NCBI GenBank assembly: GCA_020832445.1
Contig: JAFIEO010000039.1
Span: forward strand, 124,001 to 188,000
Direction of reading: 5' to 3'
Origin: Paracoccaceae bacterium
GTDB lineage: Bacteria; Pseudomonadota; Alphaproteobacteria; Rhodobacterales; Rhodobacteraceae
Length of the DNA stretch: 64,000 bases
Part shown: positions 36,293 to 45,673 of the stretch, piece by piece
Numbering within the stretch: position 1 is the stretch's first letter
Layout: each line of letters opens with the position of its first letter
Translations under genes and position numbers: made by a program
Notes under the pieces: generated by a model
Told to the model about the DNA's origin: nothing
What the model saw: only the letters and a program-made list of their open reading frames with translations
Database searches by the model: none

Positions 36293-38238
36293 GCAATTCC
36301 CTCCAGGGTGAAGCGCAGGTCTTGGGGGCCGAACGGTTTTGTCAGAACCGGAAACTCTGTCGCGGCTTCGCGGTGCAGCTTGTCGTAGGGCGGCAATGCA
36401 GTCATCAGGCAAAGCCGCATGCGCCCGCGCCCGCGCAGGGCACGCGCAAGATCCAGCCCCGACAGCGTGCCGGGCAGGTTTATGTCCGACAGCATGATGT
36501 CCAGATCCGGCAGGTCGGCCAGCGCCAGCGCCTCATCTGCGGTGGTTGCCTCGATCACGGTATGGCCCATGTCGCACAGCATGGCACGCACGGATTCGCG
36601 GATGCTTTGCGTGTCTTCGACCAGCAGCACCAGCCCTGCCTTTGGCGTGGTGCGGGTGTTCACAACCGGTTTGAACGGCAGGCGCAATGTCACCTGCGCG
36701 CCCCCGTCCGGCCGGTTTGCCAGCCGCACGGTCCCGCCGGACAGCGTGATCTGGTCATAGACCATAGCCAGCCCCAGACCGGACCCTTCAGCGCCCTTGG
36801 TGGTGAAAAAGGGATCAAGCGCCTTGTGCAGTGCCTCGTCGCTGAACCCGGTTCCGGTGTCTGTCAGGGTCAGTTCCAGCCATGTATCGGCCACCGTTGC
36901 GACTGTGACTGCGATATGCCCCGCCTTGCCTGTCATCGCGTCACGGGCATTCAGGATAAGGTTCAGCAAACTGTCCTGCAACACGCCCTGATCCAGCATG
37001 ACATGCGGCAGATCGGGCGTGATCTGCACATCAAGGTGCAAGTTGTCGGGCAATGCGGGGCGGGCCATCAGGGTCAGGTCTTGCAACAATGCACGCAGGT
37101 CTGTGGGTCTTGGTTGCAACTGCCTGTGGCCGGAAATCGAAGCAAGCCGTTCCAGCAATACGCCCCCGCGGCGCGCGGCGGCAACGGTCGATTGAACAAG
37201 CTGCGCCATGTCCGCAGGCAGGCCGCTGCGCCGCATCAGTTGCCCCTGCAATCCCAGAATGATGGTCAGAAGGTTTCCGAAATCATGCACCATGCCTGAT
37301 GACAATTGCGCGGCCAGTTCGCGTTTGCGCGTCTGGGCAAGGGCCGCGCGGGCCTGTGTTTCCTCGGTCACGTCCATCGACATGATATAGATGCCGTTTA
37401 TCGGCCCATCCCCCACGCGGTCGGGTGTCAGGGCCAGCCGGATACGCCGCCCGCTTTCATCATGGGTGAATTCATGCACGGCGTTTTCGCCCGCCAGTGC
37501 GCGTTCCAGCAGCGGCAGGATCTTGTCATAGACACTGCCCAGAACCGCCTGCGCGGGATGGCCCACAACATTGCGCGGCAGGCCGGGGAAAATGGATGAC
37601 AGCCGCCGGTTGGAAAACGTATAGCGCAGATCGCAATCCATATGCGCAATATGGGCCGGCATCATTTCCGTGGTCAGGCGGGTGCGGGCTTCCATTTCTG
37701 TCAACTCGCGCTTGGTCTGCTCCAGCGCGGCGTTGCTGGCCGCCAGCGCGCGGTTGGTGGCCGCCAGCCGTTCGGCATGGGCCAGCAATTCATCGGACAG
37801 TTCTTCGGACCGCGCGCGCAGCAGCCCTTCTTGCAGCTTCACTTCGGTGATGTCGGTATAGACGGTGATCCAGCCGCCTTGTGGCAGGGGGGCACCTTCG
37901 ACACTGATCCAGCGGCCATTGGCGCGCAGGCGTTCCATATAATGGGGAACAAAGGCGCGCGCGGCCTCGACGCGCTTGCGCACCGCCGCTTCTTGATCCT
38001 CGACCGGGCCATATTCCCCGCGCGACACCAGATACCGGATCGTATCTTCAAAGGCGACACCGGGTTGCACCAGCGTTTCGGGCAGTTCGAACATTTCCTG
38101 ATAGCGCTGGTTGCTGACCGACAGCCGCAGGTTGCTGTCGAAGATCGACAAGGCCTGCTGGATCATGTTCAGGCCCGCAGCCATCAGGTTGATGCGGGTG
38201 CTTTCCGTCAATGCCACGCCTGTTTTCCCCCGGTCCAT
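36289..38238 (-). CDS. Hybrid sensor histidine kinase with PAS and receiver domains
   Basis: A 649-residue soluble sensor. A PAS-7-type domain comes first (LNMIQQALSIFDSNLRLSV, NQRYQEMFELPETLVQPG), then a coiled coil (ELLAHAERLAATNRALAASN) and a second PAS (YTFSNRRLSSIFPGLPRNVV). The kinase has His318 in SSGMVHDFGNLLTIILGLQG, the N-box LLNLILNARDAM and G-boxes DTGTGF and EGSGLGLAMVYDQ. A C-terminal receiver has Asp585 in IMLSDINLPG. No membrane segment is seen, so it senses a cytoplasmic signal. It is coupled to the OmpR-type regulator. Confidence 0.9.
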   Translation of the reverse strand: MDRGKTGVALTESTRINLMAAGLNMIQQALSIFDSNLRLSVSNQRYQEMFELPETLVQPGVAFEDTIRYLVSRGEYGPVEDQEAAVRKRVEAARAFVPHYMERLRANGRWISVEGAPLPQGGWITVYTDITEVKLQEGLLRARSEELSDELLAHAERLAATNRALAASNAALEQTKRELTEMEARTRLTTEMMPAHIAHMDCDLRYTFSNRRLSSIFPGLPRNVVGHPAQAVLGSVYDKILPLLERALAGENAVHEFTHDESGRRIRLALTPDRVGDGPINGIYIMSMDVTEETQARAALAQTRKRELAAQLSSGMVHDFGNLLTIILGLQGQLMRRSGLPADMAQLVQSTVAAARRGGVLLERLASISGHRQLQPRPTDLRALLQDLTLMARPALPDNLHLDVQITPDLPHVMLDQGVLQDSLLNLILNARDAMTGKAGHIAVTVATVADTWLELTLTDTGTGFSDEALHKALDPFFTTKGAEGSGLGLAMVYDQITLSGGTVRLANRPDGGAQVTLRLPFKPVVNTRTTPKAGLVLLVEDTQSIRESVRAMLCDMGHTVIEATTADEALALADLPDLDIMLSDINLPGTLSGLDLARALRGRGRMRLCLMTALPPYDKLHREAATEFPVLTKPFGPQDLRFTLEGIA

Positions 38239-38443
38239 ACCTGCCTGAACCCTAGACTGCCCACGCCCCGTTCGGAAGCCCCCAACATCGCGCGTTACAA
38301 TTCGTAAGGTTTGGGCAAAACTGCGGAAAGAATCACAACGCCACATGACGGCACACGATCGGACATGGCAGAGCAAAAGCGGCAAGAGAGGGGGCCGCCT
38401 TCGCATAAACCAGCCCGACAGGAGGACGAGGAGGAGCTTGCCT

Positions 38444-40426
38444 GTGACGACCACAGCAACACCGACACCCGCACCGGACGAGCTATGCTCGGTTCCTGCG
38501 CTTTTGGCACGCAATGCCGCGCGATACAGCCTGCAAATGGCGTATCGCGAAAAGGAATTCGGCATCTGGCAAAGCTGGACATGGGCCGAAACCAACGAAC
38601 ATGTGCGCGCCATGGCGTTGGGGTTTCTGGCCCTTGGCATGAAGCAGGGCGATTATGTTGCCATCATTGGTCGTAACCGTCCGGCCTTGTATTGGTCGAT
38701 GGTCGCGGCGCAATCCGTGGGCGCCATCCCTGTGCCGCTGTATCAGGACGCAGTCGCAGAAGAGATGGCCTATGTGCTGGACCATTGCGGTGCGCGTTTC
38801 GTCGTGTGCGGCGATCAGGAACAGGTCGACAAGGTGATCGAGGTGCAGGAAACGGTGCATTGCATCGATGAAATCCTGTATCTGGATAAGCGCGGTATGC
38901 GCAAATATGACCACAGCCATATGAACTGGCTGGAAGATGTCATGCGCGAAGGGCGCGCAGCCCAGGCCCGGCTGGAACCGGAACTGGACAAGCGCATTGC
39001 GGCACTGGGCTGGGACAGCACATGTGTCATGCTTTACACATCAGGCACGACCGGCAAGCCCAAGGGTGTGGTGCTCAGCAATCGCAACATCATCATCACA
39101 TCCAAAAACAGTTCGGAATTCGACAAGCTGCGCCCCGGTGATGAAATTCTGGCCTATCTGCCCATGGCATGGGTGGGCGATTTCATATTTGCCATCGGGC
39201 AGGCCTATTGGACGGGGTTTTGCGTCAACTGCCCTGAATCCGCACAAACCATGATGACGGATCTGCGCGAGATTGGGCCCACCTATTATTTCGCTCCGCC
39301 GCGTATCTTTGAAACCATGCTGACTACTGTGATGATCCGCATGGAAGATGCATCGCCCATCAAGCGGCGGTTGTTTCATCATTTCATGGATTTTGCGCGT
39401 GATGTCGGCCCGAAATTGCTGGATGGCAAACCTGTCACGGCAATGCAGCGGCTGAAATATGCACTTGGCAATATTCTGGTCTATGTCCCGCTGAAGGATA
39501 CACTTGGCCTGCGGCGCATTCGCGTGGCCTACACTGCGGGTGAAGCGATCGGGCCAGAGATCTTTGATTTCTACCGCGCCCTTGGCATCAATCTGAAGCA
39601 ACTTTACGGCCAGACCGAAGCCAGCGTGTTTATCACCCAGCAACCGGATGGCGAAGTGCGGTCCGACACCGTCGGCGTTCCGTCGCCGGGTGTGGAAGTG
39701 CGCATTGCGGATAATGGAGAGGTTTTCTACCGCTCTCCCGGCACGTTTGAAAGCTATTACAAGAACGCAGAAAGCACGGCATCAACCAAAGACGCTGAAG
39801 GATGGGTCGCCACGGGCGATGCAGGTTTCTTTGAAGAAGCCACCGGCCATTTGCGCATTATCGACCGTGCCAAGGATGTGGGCAAGATGGTCGATGGCGG
39901 CATGTTCGCGCCCAAATATGTTGAAAACAAACTGAAATTCTTTCCGAATATTCTGGAAACGGTCGTTTTCGGAAACGGGCGCGACCGTTGCGTGGCCTTC
40001 GTAAATATTGACCTGAGCGCTGTTGGCAGCTGGGCGGAACGCAACAACATTGCCTATTCCAGCTATCAGGAACTGGCAGGGTTGAAGCCTGTGCTGGACA
40101 CAATTCAGGCCCATGTCGAGCAGGTCAACGAAAGCATTGCGCAGGACAAAATGCTGTCCGGCTGTCAGGTGCACCGCTTTTTGGTACTGCACAAGGAGCT
40201 TGACGCAGATGACGGCGAAATGACCCGCACGCGCAAAGTGCGCCGCCGCATCGTCGAGGAAAAATACGCCGACCTTATCGACGCACTCTATGCGGACAAG
40301 GACAGCATCTATACCGAAACCGAAGTCACCTATGAAGACGGGCGCAAGGGCAAGCTGAAAGCGACGCTGGAAATCCGCGACGCCAGGGTTTTCGGAACCC
40401 TCGCACAACAGGTGGCCGCAGAATGA
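38444..40426 (+). CDS. AMP-dependent acyl-CoA synthetase
   Basis: A 660-residue ANL-superfamily ligase activating a carboxylic acid with ATP and CoA. The P-loop-like motif is VMLYTSGTTGKPKGVVLSNR, followed by LPMAWVGDFIFAIGQAY, LYGQTEASVFITQ and GWVATGDAGFFEEATGHLRI. A C-terminal domain follows with DRAKDVGKMVDGGMFAPKYV. It is closest to long-chain-acyl-CoA or aromatic-acid ligases found beside Liv-type ABC genes. The GTG at 38444 lies 8 bases after GAGGAGG; the frame is open from 38345. It overlaps the next gene's first possible ATG. Confidence 0.87.
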   Translation: MTTTATPTPAPDELCSVPALLARNAARYSLQMAYREKEFGIWQSWTWAETNEHVRAMALGFLALGMKQGDYVAIIGRNRPALYWSMVAAQSVGAIPVPLYQDAVAEEMAYVLDHCGARFVVCGDQEQVDKVIEVQETVHCIDEILYLDKRGMRKYDHSHMNWLEDVMREGRAAQARLEPELDKRIAALGWDSTCVMLYTSGTTGKPKGVVLSNRNIIITSKNSSEFDKLRPGDEILAYLPMAWVGDFIFAIGQAYWTGFCVNCPESAQTMMTDLREIGPTYYFAPPRIFETMLTTVMIRMEDASPIKRRLFHHFMDFARDVGPKLLDGKPVTAMQRLKYALGNILVYVPLKDTLGLRRIRVAYTAGEAIGPEIFDFYRALGINLKQLYGQTEASVFITQQPDGEVRSDTVGVPSPGVEVRIADNGEVFYRSPGTFESYYKNAESTASTKDAEGWVATGDAGFFEEATGHLRIIDRAKDVGKMVDGGMFAPKYVENKLKFFPNILETVVFGNGRDRCVAFVNIDLSAVGSWAERNNIAYSSYQELAGLKPVLDTIQAHVEQVNESIAQDKMLSGCQVHRFLVLHKELDADDGEMTRTRKVRRRIVEEKYADLIDALYADKDSIYTETEVTYEDGRKGKLKATLEIRDARVFGTLAQQVAAE

Positions 40427-40443
40427 ACGGGCAGGGGGGAACG

Positions 40444-41268
40444 ATGCTCGATACCAATCCAGACGAGGGATACACCACCGCAGACGGGCGCAAGATCGGT
40501 GGGATCGCTATGGAAATGCGCAACATCACCCTGCGCTTCGGGGGTGTTGTCGCCATCAAGGACATCAGTTTTGACATTCGATGGGGGGAAATCCGCGCCA
40601 TCATCGGCCCCAACGGCGCGGGCAAATCGTCGATGCTGAACGTGATTTCCGGCTTCTACCATCCGCAGGACGGAGAGGTTATCTACAAGGGCTACAAACG
40701 CCCGCGCATGCGCCCCTATCAGGTGGCGCAGCAAGGGATTGCGCGCACGTTTCAGAACATCGCGCTGTTTGAAGGCATGAGCGTTCTGGACAACATCATG
40801 ACCGGGCGCTTGCACCACATGAAGGCGAATATATTTCACCAAGCCATCTGGTGGGGCCGCGCGGCCCGCGAAGAAGCCGAGAACCGCGAGCAGGTCGAGA
40901 AGATCATCGATTTTCTTGAAATCCAGCATATCCGCAAAACCCCCGTGTCACGCCTGCCATATGGCCTGAAAAAGCGGGTGGAACTGGCGCGCGCGCTGGC
41001 GGCCGAACCCAGCATTTTGCTGCTGGATGAACCGATGGCGGGCATGAATGTCGAAGAAAAAGAAGACATGTGCCGCTTCATTCTGGATGTGAATGACGAA
41101 TTCGGCACCACCACTGTGCTGATCGAACATGACATGGGCGTGGTCATGGACCTGTCCGACCGTGTGGTGGTCATGGATTACGGCAAAAAAATCGGGGACG
41201 GCACCCCTGACGAGGTGCGCAACAATCAAGAAGTCATCAATGCCTATCTTGGCGTTGCACATGACTGA
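40444..41268 (+). CDS. Branched-chain-type ABC transporter ATPase (LivG-like)
   Basis: A 274-residue cytoplasmic ATPase of the HAAT family. Walker A is IIGPNGAGKSSMLNVISGFY, the Q-loop region is RTFQNIALFEGMSVLDNIM, the signature is SRLPYGLKKRVELARALA and Walker B is LLLDEPMAGMNVEE. The H-loop His is in VLIEHDMGVVMDL. GGGGGGA five bases upstream supports the ATG at 40444 over an ATG at 40423 that overlaps the ligase stop. It is second in the transporter operon. Confidence 0.92.
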   Translation: MLDTNPDEGYTTADGRKIGGIAMEMRNITLRFGGVVAIKDISFDIRWGEIRAIIGPNGAGKSSMLNVISGFYHPQDGEVIYKGYKRPRMRPYQVAQQGIARTFQNIALFEGMSVLDNIMTGRLHHMKANIFHQAIWWGRAAREEAENREQVEKIIDFLEIQHIRKTPVSRLPYGLKKRVELARALAAEPSILLLDEPMAGMNVEEKEDMCRFILDVNDEFGTTTVLIEHDMGVVMDLSDRVVVMDYGKKIGDGTPDEVRNNQEVINAYLGVAHD

Positions 41269-41300
41269 ACAGGCGACAGACCGCAGGGGAGGGGGCAGAT

Positions 41301-42287
41301 ATGCCTGATACGTTACTTTTCGCACTTGAGGCGTCCTTGAACGGGCTGACGGCAGGCGTGATGTATGCGCTGGTGGCGCTTGGTTTTGTGCTGATCTTCA
41401 AGGCCAGCGGCATCTTCAACTTTGCCCAAGGGGTGCTGGCGCTGTTCGCGGCATTGACGCTGGTGGGCTTTCAATCCGGCCAGATACCGTTTTCGCACCT
41501 GATCAACGCCATGCTGGGCACACGGCTGCATCATTTCGGCTGGAACATGCCCACGGTGCTGGCCATTCCGGCAACGGTTCTGGTCATGATCGGGCTTGCC
41601 ATTCTGGTAGAGCGGTTCATTCTGAAGCATCTGGTCAATCAGGAACCGATTATCCTGTTCATGGCGACCATTGGTCTGGCGTATTTTCTGGAAGGGTTCG
41701 GGGACATCATGTGGGGCGCCGAAGTGAAGGCGCTGGATGTTGGCCTGCCCAAGGGCATGTCATCGGCAGTGGATGAAGCAACCTTCGCGTGGTTTGGCTA
41801 TGGCTTTTATATTGACCGGCTGGAAATATGGGCCGCGGGCATCGCCGCCGTGCTGGTGGCCGTGCTGACAGTGTTTTCGCAATACACCAAGCAGGGCCGC
41901 GCCCTTCGCGCAGTGGCGGACGACCATCAGGCCGCGCTATCCGTGGGTATTTCGCTGCGCTTTATCTGGGTGCTGACATGGTCGATCGCGGGGATCGTGG
42001 CGCTGGTTGCAGGCATCATGTGGGGGTCAAAATCCGGTGTGCAGTTTTCACTGTCACTGATCGCCCTGAAGGCGCTGCCGGTGCTTATTCTGGGGGGGTT
42101 CACATCCATTCCCGGCGCGATTGTGGGCGGGCTGATCATCGGTGTGGGTGAGAAATTGTTCGACTTCTTCATGAACCCCATCATCGGGGGCGCTACCGAG
42201 AACTGGTTTGCCTATATGCTGGCGCTGATCTTTCTGCTGTTCAGGCCGCAGGGCTTGTTTGGCGAACGCATTATTGAGAGGGTTTGA
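41301..42287 (+). CDS. Branched-chain-type ABC permease (LivH-like)
   Basis: A 328-residue membrane permease with about eight to nine helices. LNGLTAGVMYALVALGFVLI and FKASGIFNFAQGVLALFAAL are the LivH opening. RALRAVADDHQAALSVGISL is the cytoplasmic EAA-like loop that docks the ATPase. GGFTSIPGAIVGGLIIGVGE is also typical. A strong GGGGAGGGGGCAGAT ribosome-binding site precedes the ATG. It forms the channel with the following LivM-like permease. Confidence 0.93.
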   Translation: MPDTLLFALEASLNGLTAGVMYALVALGFVLIFKASGIFNFAQGVLALFAALTLVGFQSGQIPFSHLINAMLGTRLHHFGWNMPTVLAIPATVLVMIGLAILVERFILKHLVNQEPIILFMATIGLAYFLEGFGDIMWGAEVKALDVGLPKGMSSAVDEATFAWFGYGFYIDRLEIWAAGIAAVLVAVLTVFSQYTKQGRALRAVADDHQAALSVGISLRFIWVLTWSIAGIVALVAGIMWGSKSGVQFSLSLIALKALPVLILGGFTSIPGAIVGGLIIGVGEKLFDFFMNPIIGGATENWFAYMLALIFLLFRPQGLFGERIIERV

Positions 42288-42290
42288 TTC

Positions 42291-43367
42291 ATGCTTTACC
42301 GTGAAGCGGGCGACTACAAGACAAGCTATGTCGCCGACAGCCAGACCTTTCCGATAAAGTTTGATCGGTATGGCTATTACATCCTTCTGGGCTTTGCCTT
42401 TCTGGTTATGCCGCTGATCATCAACGATTACTGGGCCAATTCGATTGTTGTTCCCTTCCTGATCTATGCGATTGCGGCATTGGGGCTGAACATCCTGATC
42501 GGCTATTGCGGGCAGTTGTCGCTGGGCACCGGCGGGTTCATGGCCGTGGGCGCTTATGCCAGCTACAAGATGATGACGGCATTTCCTGACCTGAATATCA
42601 TTTTCGTCATCATCATCGCAGGCATGGTGACAGCGTGTGTGGGCGTGTTGTTCGGCCTGCCATCCTTGCGCATCAAGGGGTTTTATCTGGCCGTGGCCAC
42701 ATTGGCCGCGCAGTTCTTCCTGATCTGGCTGTTTACGCGCACTGCATGGTTTTACAACTATTCGCCCACCGGCATGATTTCCGCGCCGACCCGCGAGATC
42801 TTTGGTGTGCCTGTGACTGGACCACGCGCATCTGCGGTGTCGATGTATATGATCTGCCTGTGCTTTCTGGTGGCCAGCGCATGGCTTGCGCGCAACCTGA
42901 CGCGCGGCAGTCTGGGGCGCACATGGATGGCCATCCGCGATATGGATATTGCGGCGGAAATCATCGGGGTGAACCCGCTGATTGCCAAGCTGACAGCTTT
43001 TGCCGTGTCCAGCTTCCTTGTGGGTATTTCCGGCGCGCTGCTGTTTACCGTGTATCTGGGTGCCGCCGAGGCAGGCGAGGCGTTTGGCATCGACAAGTCA
43101 TTCCTTGTTTTGTTCATGGTGATCATCGGCGGGCTTGGCTCCATATTCGGGGCTTTCGCGGGGGCGGCCTTTTTGATCGTCGGGCCGGTTTTGCTGAAGC
43201 TTTTGCTGGTCAACAGCTTGGGCTGGCCCACCGATCTTGCCGCGCATCTGGAAATCATGATCGTGGGGGCGCTGATCATCGTCTTTCTGATCGTCGAGCC
43301 GCATGGCATCGCGGCATTGTGGCGCACAATAAAAGAGAAACTGCGCCTTTGGCCCTTCCCGTACTGA
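42291..43367 (+). CDS. Branched-chain-type ABC permease (LivM-like)
   Basis: A 358-residue permease with about ten hydrophobic helices. Diagnostic segments are ALGLNILIGYCGQLSLGTGG, LPSLRIKGFYLAVATLAAQF and RTWMAIRDMDIAAEIIGVNP (EAA-like loop), then FLVLFMVIIGGLGSIFGAFA. Its N-terminal about 35 residues (MLYREAGDYKTSYVADSQTF) are soluble and longer than in minimal LivM, as in other HAAT systems next to acyl-CoA ligases. It starts 3 bp after the LivH-like gene. Confidence 0.93.
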   Translation: MLYREAGDYKTSYVADSQTFPIKFDRYGYYILLGFAFLVMPLIINDYWANSIVVPFLIYAIAALGLNILIGYCGQLSLGTGGFMAVGAYASYKMMTAFPDLNIIFVIIIAGMVTACVGVLFGLPSLRIKGFYLAVATLAAQFFLIWLFTRTAWFYNYSPTGMISAPTREIFGVPVTGPRASAVSMYMICLCFLVASAWLARNLTRGSLGRTWMAIRDMDIAAEIIGVNPLIAKLTAFAVSSFLVGISGALLFTVYLGAAEAGEAFGIDKSFLVLFMVIIGGLGSIFGAFAGAAFLIVGPVLLKLLLVNSLGWPTDLAAHLEIMIVGALIIVFLIVEPHGIAALWRTIKEKLRLWPFPY

Positions 43368-43416
43368 TTGGGGCGGGCTGATCTTTCGAACTGTCATCCA
43401 TATGGGAGGAGAACCG

Positions 43417-44709
43417 ATGAAGATGACCAAACTGGCCGCGACACTTGCGGCGACCATGGTAGTGGCTGGGCCAACGCTGGCCGACACACTGCACTTTCCG
43501 TCACTCAGCTACCGGACGGGACCATTTGCGGCAGGGGGCATCCCTTTTGCGGACGGGTATTCCGATTATCTGACGCTGATCAACGAACGCGATGGCGGTA
43601 TCGGGGGCGTGCCCATCCGGCAAACCGAATGCGAAACCGCCTATAACACCGAACGCGGGGTCGAATGCTACCAGTCCATCCGCAATGACAACCCGCTGGT
43701 GTTGCAGCCGCTGTCCACGGGCATCACCTATCAGCTGATCCCGCGCACCATGGAAGATGGCATTCCCATGCACACCATGGGCTATGGCCGCACATCTGCG
43801 GTGAATGGCGAGGTGTTCAACTGGACCTTCAACTACCCGGCCAACTACTGGGACGGGGCCAGCGTGATCATCAACTACCTGCTGGACGAAAACGATGGCA
43901 GCCTGGAAGGCAAGAAGATCGCGCTTCTGTATCACAACTCGGCTTACGGGCGCGAACCGATCCCGACATTGACACGGCTTGGCGAAACCCACGGCTATGA
44001 GTTGGTGACAATCGGTGTCGACAGCCCCGGTCAGGAACAGGGCAGCCAGTGGTTGCAGATCCGGCGTGAACGGCCCGACTATGTGGTGATGTGGGGCTGG
44101 GGTGTGATGAACCCGACCGCCATTCAGGAAGCCGCGAATATCCGCTTTCCGATGGAAAACTTCATCGGCGTGTGGTGGTCCGGTTCGCAACAGGATGTGC
44201 GTCCTGTAGGGTCGGGCGCGCATGGCTACAAGGCGCTGGCGATGCACGGCACCGGCATGGATTACCCGATCTATGATGACATGCAGCAATATGTCATAGA
44301 CGCGGGCAAATACGCGGGCACGGGCGATGAAGTGGGCACAGTGCTGTATTCGCGCGGCATGTATGCAGCCATGCTGGCGGTAGAGGCCGCGAAGAAGGCG
44401 CAGGAAATCCACGGTGTGGCCGCGATCACACCCGCGATGATGCGCGACGGCATGGCCAATCTGGAAATCACCGAGGAGTTGATGGCCGAGTTGGGCCTGC
44501 CGAATTTCGGCCCTGCCTTCTCAGTGGCGTGTGAAAACCATGGCGGTTCCGGTGCGGCGATGATCCAGCAATGGGACGCAGAAGCCGGTGAATGGAACCT
44601 GATCACTGACTGGATTGAACCTGATCGCGACCTGATCATGGAAATGGCCATGGATGACAGCCTTGCTTACGCGGCTGAAAACGACATCACCCCGGCCTGT
44701 CTGAACTGA
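43417..44709 (+). CDS. ABC transporter substrate-binding protein (LivK-like)
   Basis: A 430-residue periplasmic binding protein with signal peptide MKMTKLAATLAATMVVAGPT then LAD. Two lobes of the type I periplasmic fold follow, with GIPFADGYSDYLTLINERDG, KKIALLYHNSAYGREPIPTL, and WLQIRRERPDYVVMWGWGVM. This branch is longer than E. coli LivK (about 345 residues) and resembles the ABC binding proteins found beside acid-CoA ligases. The ATG at 43417 follows GGGAGGAGAACCG. The ligand is probably an organic acid and not a branched-chain amino acid, by context only. Confidence 0.9.
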   Translation: MKMTKLAATLAATMVVAGPTLADTLHFPSLSYRTGPFAAGGIPFADGYSDYLTLINERDGGIGGVPIRQTECETAYNTERGVECYQSIRNDNPLVLQPLSTGITYQLIPRTMEDGIPMHTMGYGRTSAVNGEVFNWTFNYPANYWDGASVIINYLLDENDGSLEGKKIALLYHNSAYGREPIPTLTRLGETHGYELVTIGVDSPGQEQGSQWLQIRRERPDYVVMWGWGVMNPTAIQEAANIRFPMENFIGVWWSGSQQDVRPVGSGAHGYKALAMHGTGMDYPIYDDMQQYVIDAGKYAGTGDEVGTVLYSRGMYAAMLAVEAAKKAQEIHGVAAITPAMMRDGMANLEITEELMAELGLPNFGPAFSVACENHGGSGAAMIQQWDAEAGEWNLITDWIEPDRDLIMEMAMDDSLAYAAENDITPACLN

Positions 44710-44776
44710 TAAGAACCAAAGGTTCCGGGCATTGCCCGGGACCTTACCCCCACCTTGAACGCGAAGGCCCAATGCC

Positions 44777-45601
44777 ATGCTTGATGCAAGCCCCACGCAG
44801 ACGACCCTTCTGGAAGTCAACAATATCGAAGTGCTTTACAATCATGTCATTCTGGCACTGAAAGGTGTCAGTCTGGATGTGCCCAAAGGTGGCATAACGG
44901 CCATTCTGGGCGGCAATGGCGCGGGCAAATCGACCACATTGAAGGCGATTTCAAACCTGATCCATTCCGAACGGGGCGAAGTCACCAAGGGCAGTATCCT
45001 GTATGAAGGGCGCAATGTGGTCGGGCTGGACCCTGCTGATCTGGTGAAATCCGGTGTCGTGCAGGTGATGGAAGGCCGCCATTGTTTCGAGCATCTGACA
45101 GTTGAAGAAAACCTGCTGACCGGCGCCTATACCCGCACCGACGGGCGGGGCGCTGTGGCTGCGGAACTTGATCTTGTGTATGAATATTTCCCGCGCCTGA
45201 AGGAACGCCGCAAAAGTCAGGCGGGCTACACCTCGGGGGGCGAGCAGCAGATGACAGCGATTGGCCGCGCGTTGATGTCGCGCCCGTCGATGATCTTGCT
45301 GGATGAACCCTCCATGGGGCTGGCCCCGCAACTGGTGGAGCAGATTTTCGAAATTGTCTCTCGGCTGAACCGTGAACAGGGCGTGACATTTCTGCTGGCC
45401 GAACAGAACACCAATGTTGCACTGCGCTATGCGCATACCGGTTTCATCATGGAAAACGGGCGTATCGTGATGGAAGGCAACGCGCAGGAATTGCGTGAAA
45501 ACCCCGATGTAAAGGAATTCTATCTGGGCATGTCCGACAAGGGCCGCAAAAGTTTCCGCGATGTGCGCAGCTATCGCCGCCGCAAGCGCTGGCTGGCGTG
45601 A
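44777..45601 (+). CDS. Branched-chain-type ABC transporter ATPase (LivF-like)
   Basis: A 274-residue second ATPase of the transporter. Walker A is ILGGNGAGKSTTLKAISNLI, the signature is GYTSGGEQQMTAIGRALMSR, and Walker B is MILLDEPSMGLAPQLVEQIF. FLLAEQNTNVALRYAHTGFI is the LivF-type H-loop segment, with Gln in place of the usual His, common in LivF. Its C-terminus ends with a basic tail RSYRRRKRWLA. It completes the two-ATPase, two-permease, one-binding-protein set. Confidence 0.92.
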   Translation: MLDASPTQTTLLEVNNIEVLYNHVILALKGVSLDVPKGGITAILGGNGAGKSTTLKAISNLIHSERGEVTKGSILYEGRNVVGLDPADLVKSGVVQVMEGRHCFEHLTVEENLLTGAYTRTDGRGAVAAELDLVYEYFPRLKERRKSQAGYTSGGEQQMTAIGRALMSRPSMILLDEPSMGLAPQLVEQIFEIVSRLNREQGVTFLLAEQNTNVALRYAHTGFIMENGRIVMEGNAQELRENPDVKEFYLGMSDKGRKSFRDVRSYRRRKRWLA

Positions 45602-45673
45602 TCCTTGCCTGCCACACTTCGTTTTTCCGCTGTTCGTTTTCCCGCCGTCCCGCAAACCCCAAAAGGCACAGCC

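Noticed and set aside
38239-38443. Coding extension of the hybrid kinase and of the acyl-CoA synthetase into their shared upstream gap
   Set aside because: Both frames are open in the gap, but the extra residues are basic low-complexity sequence, overlap each other on opposite strands, and better starts with ribosome-binding sites lie downstream.
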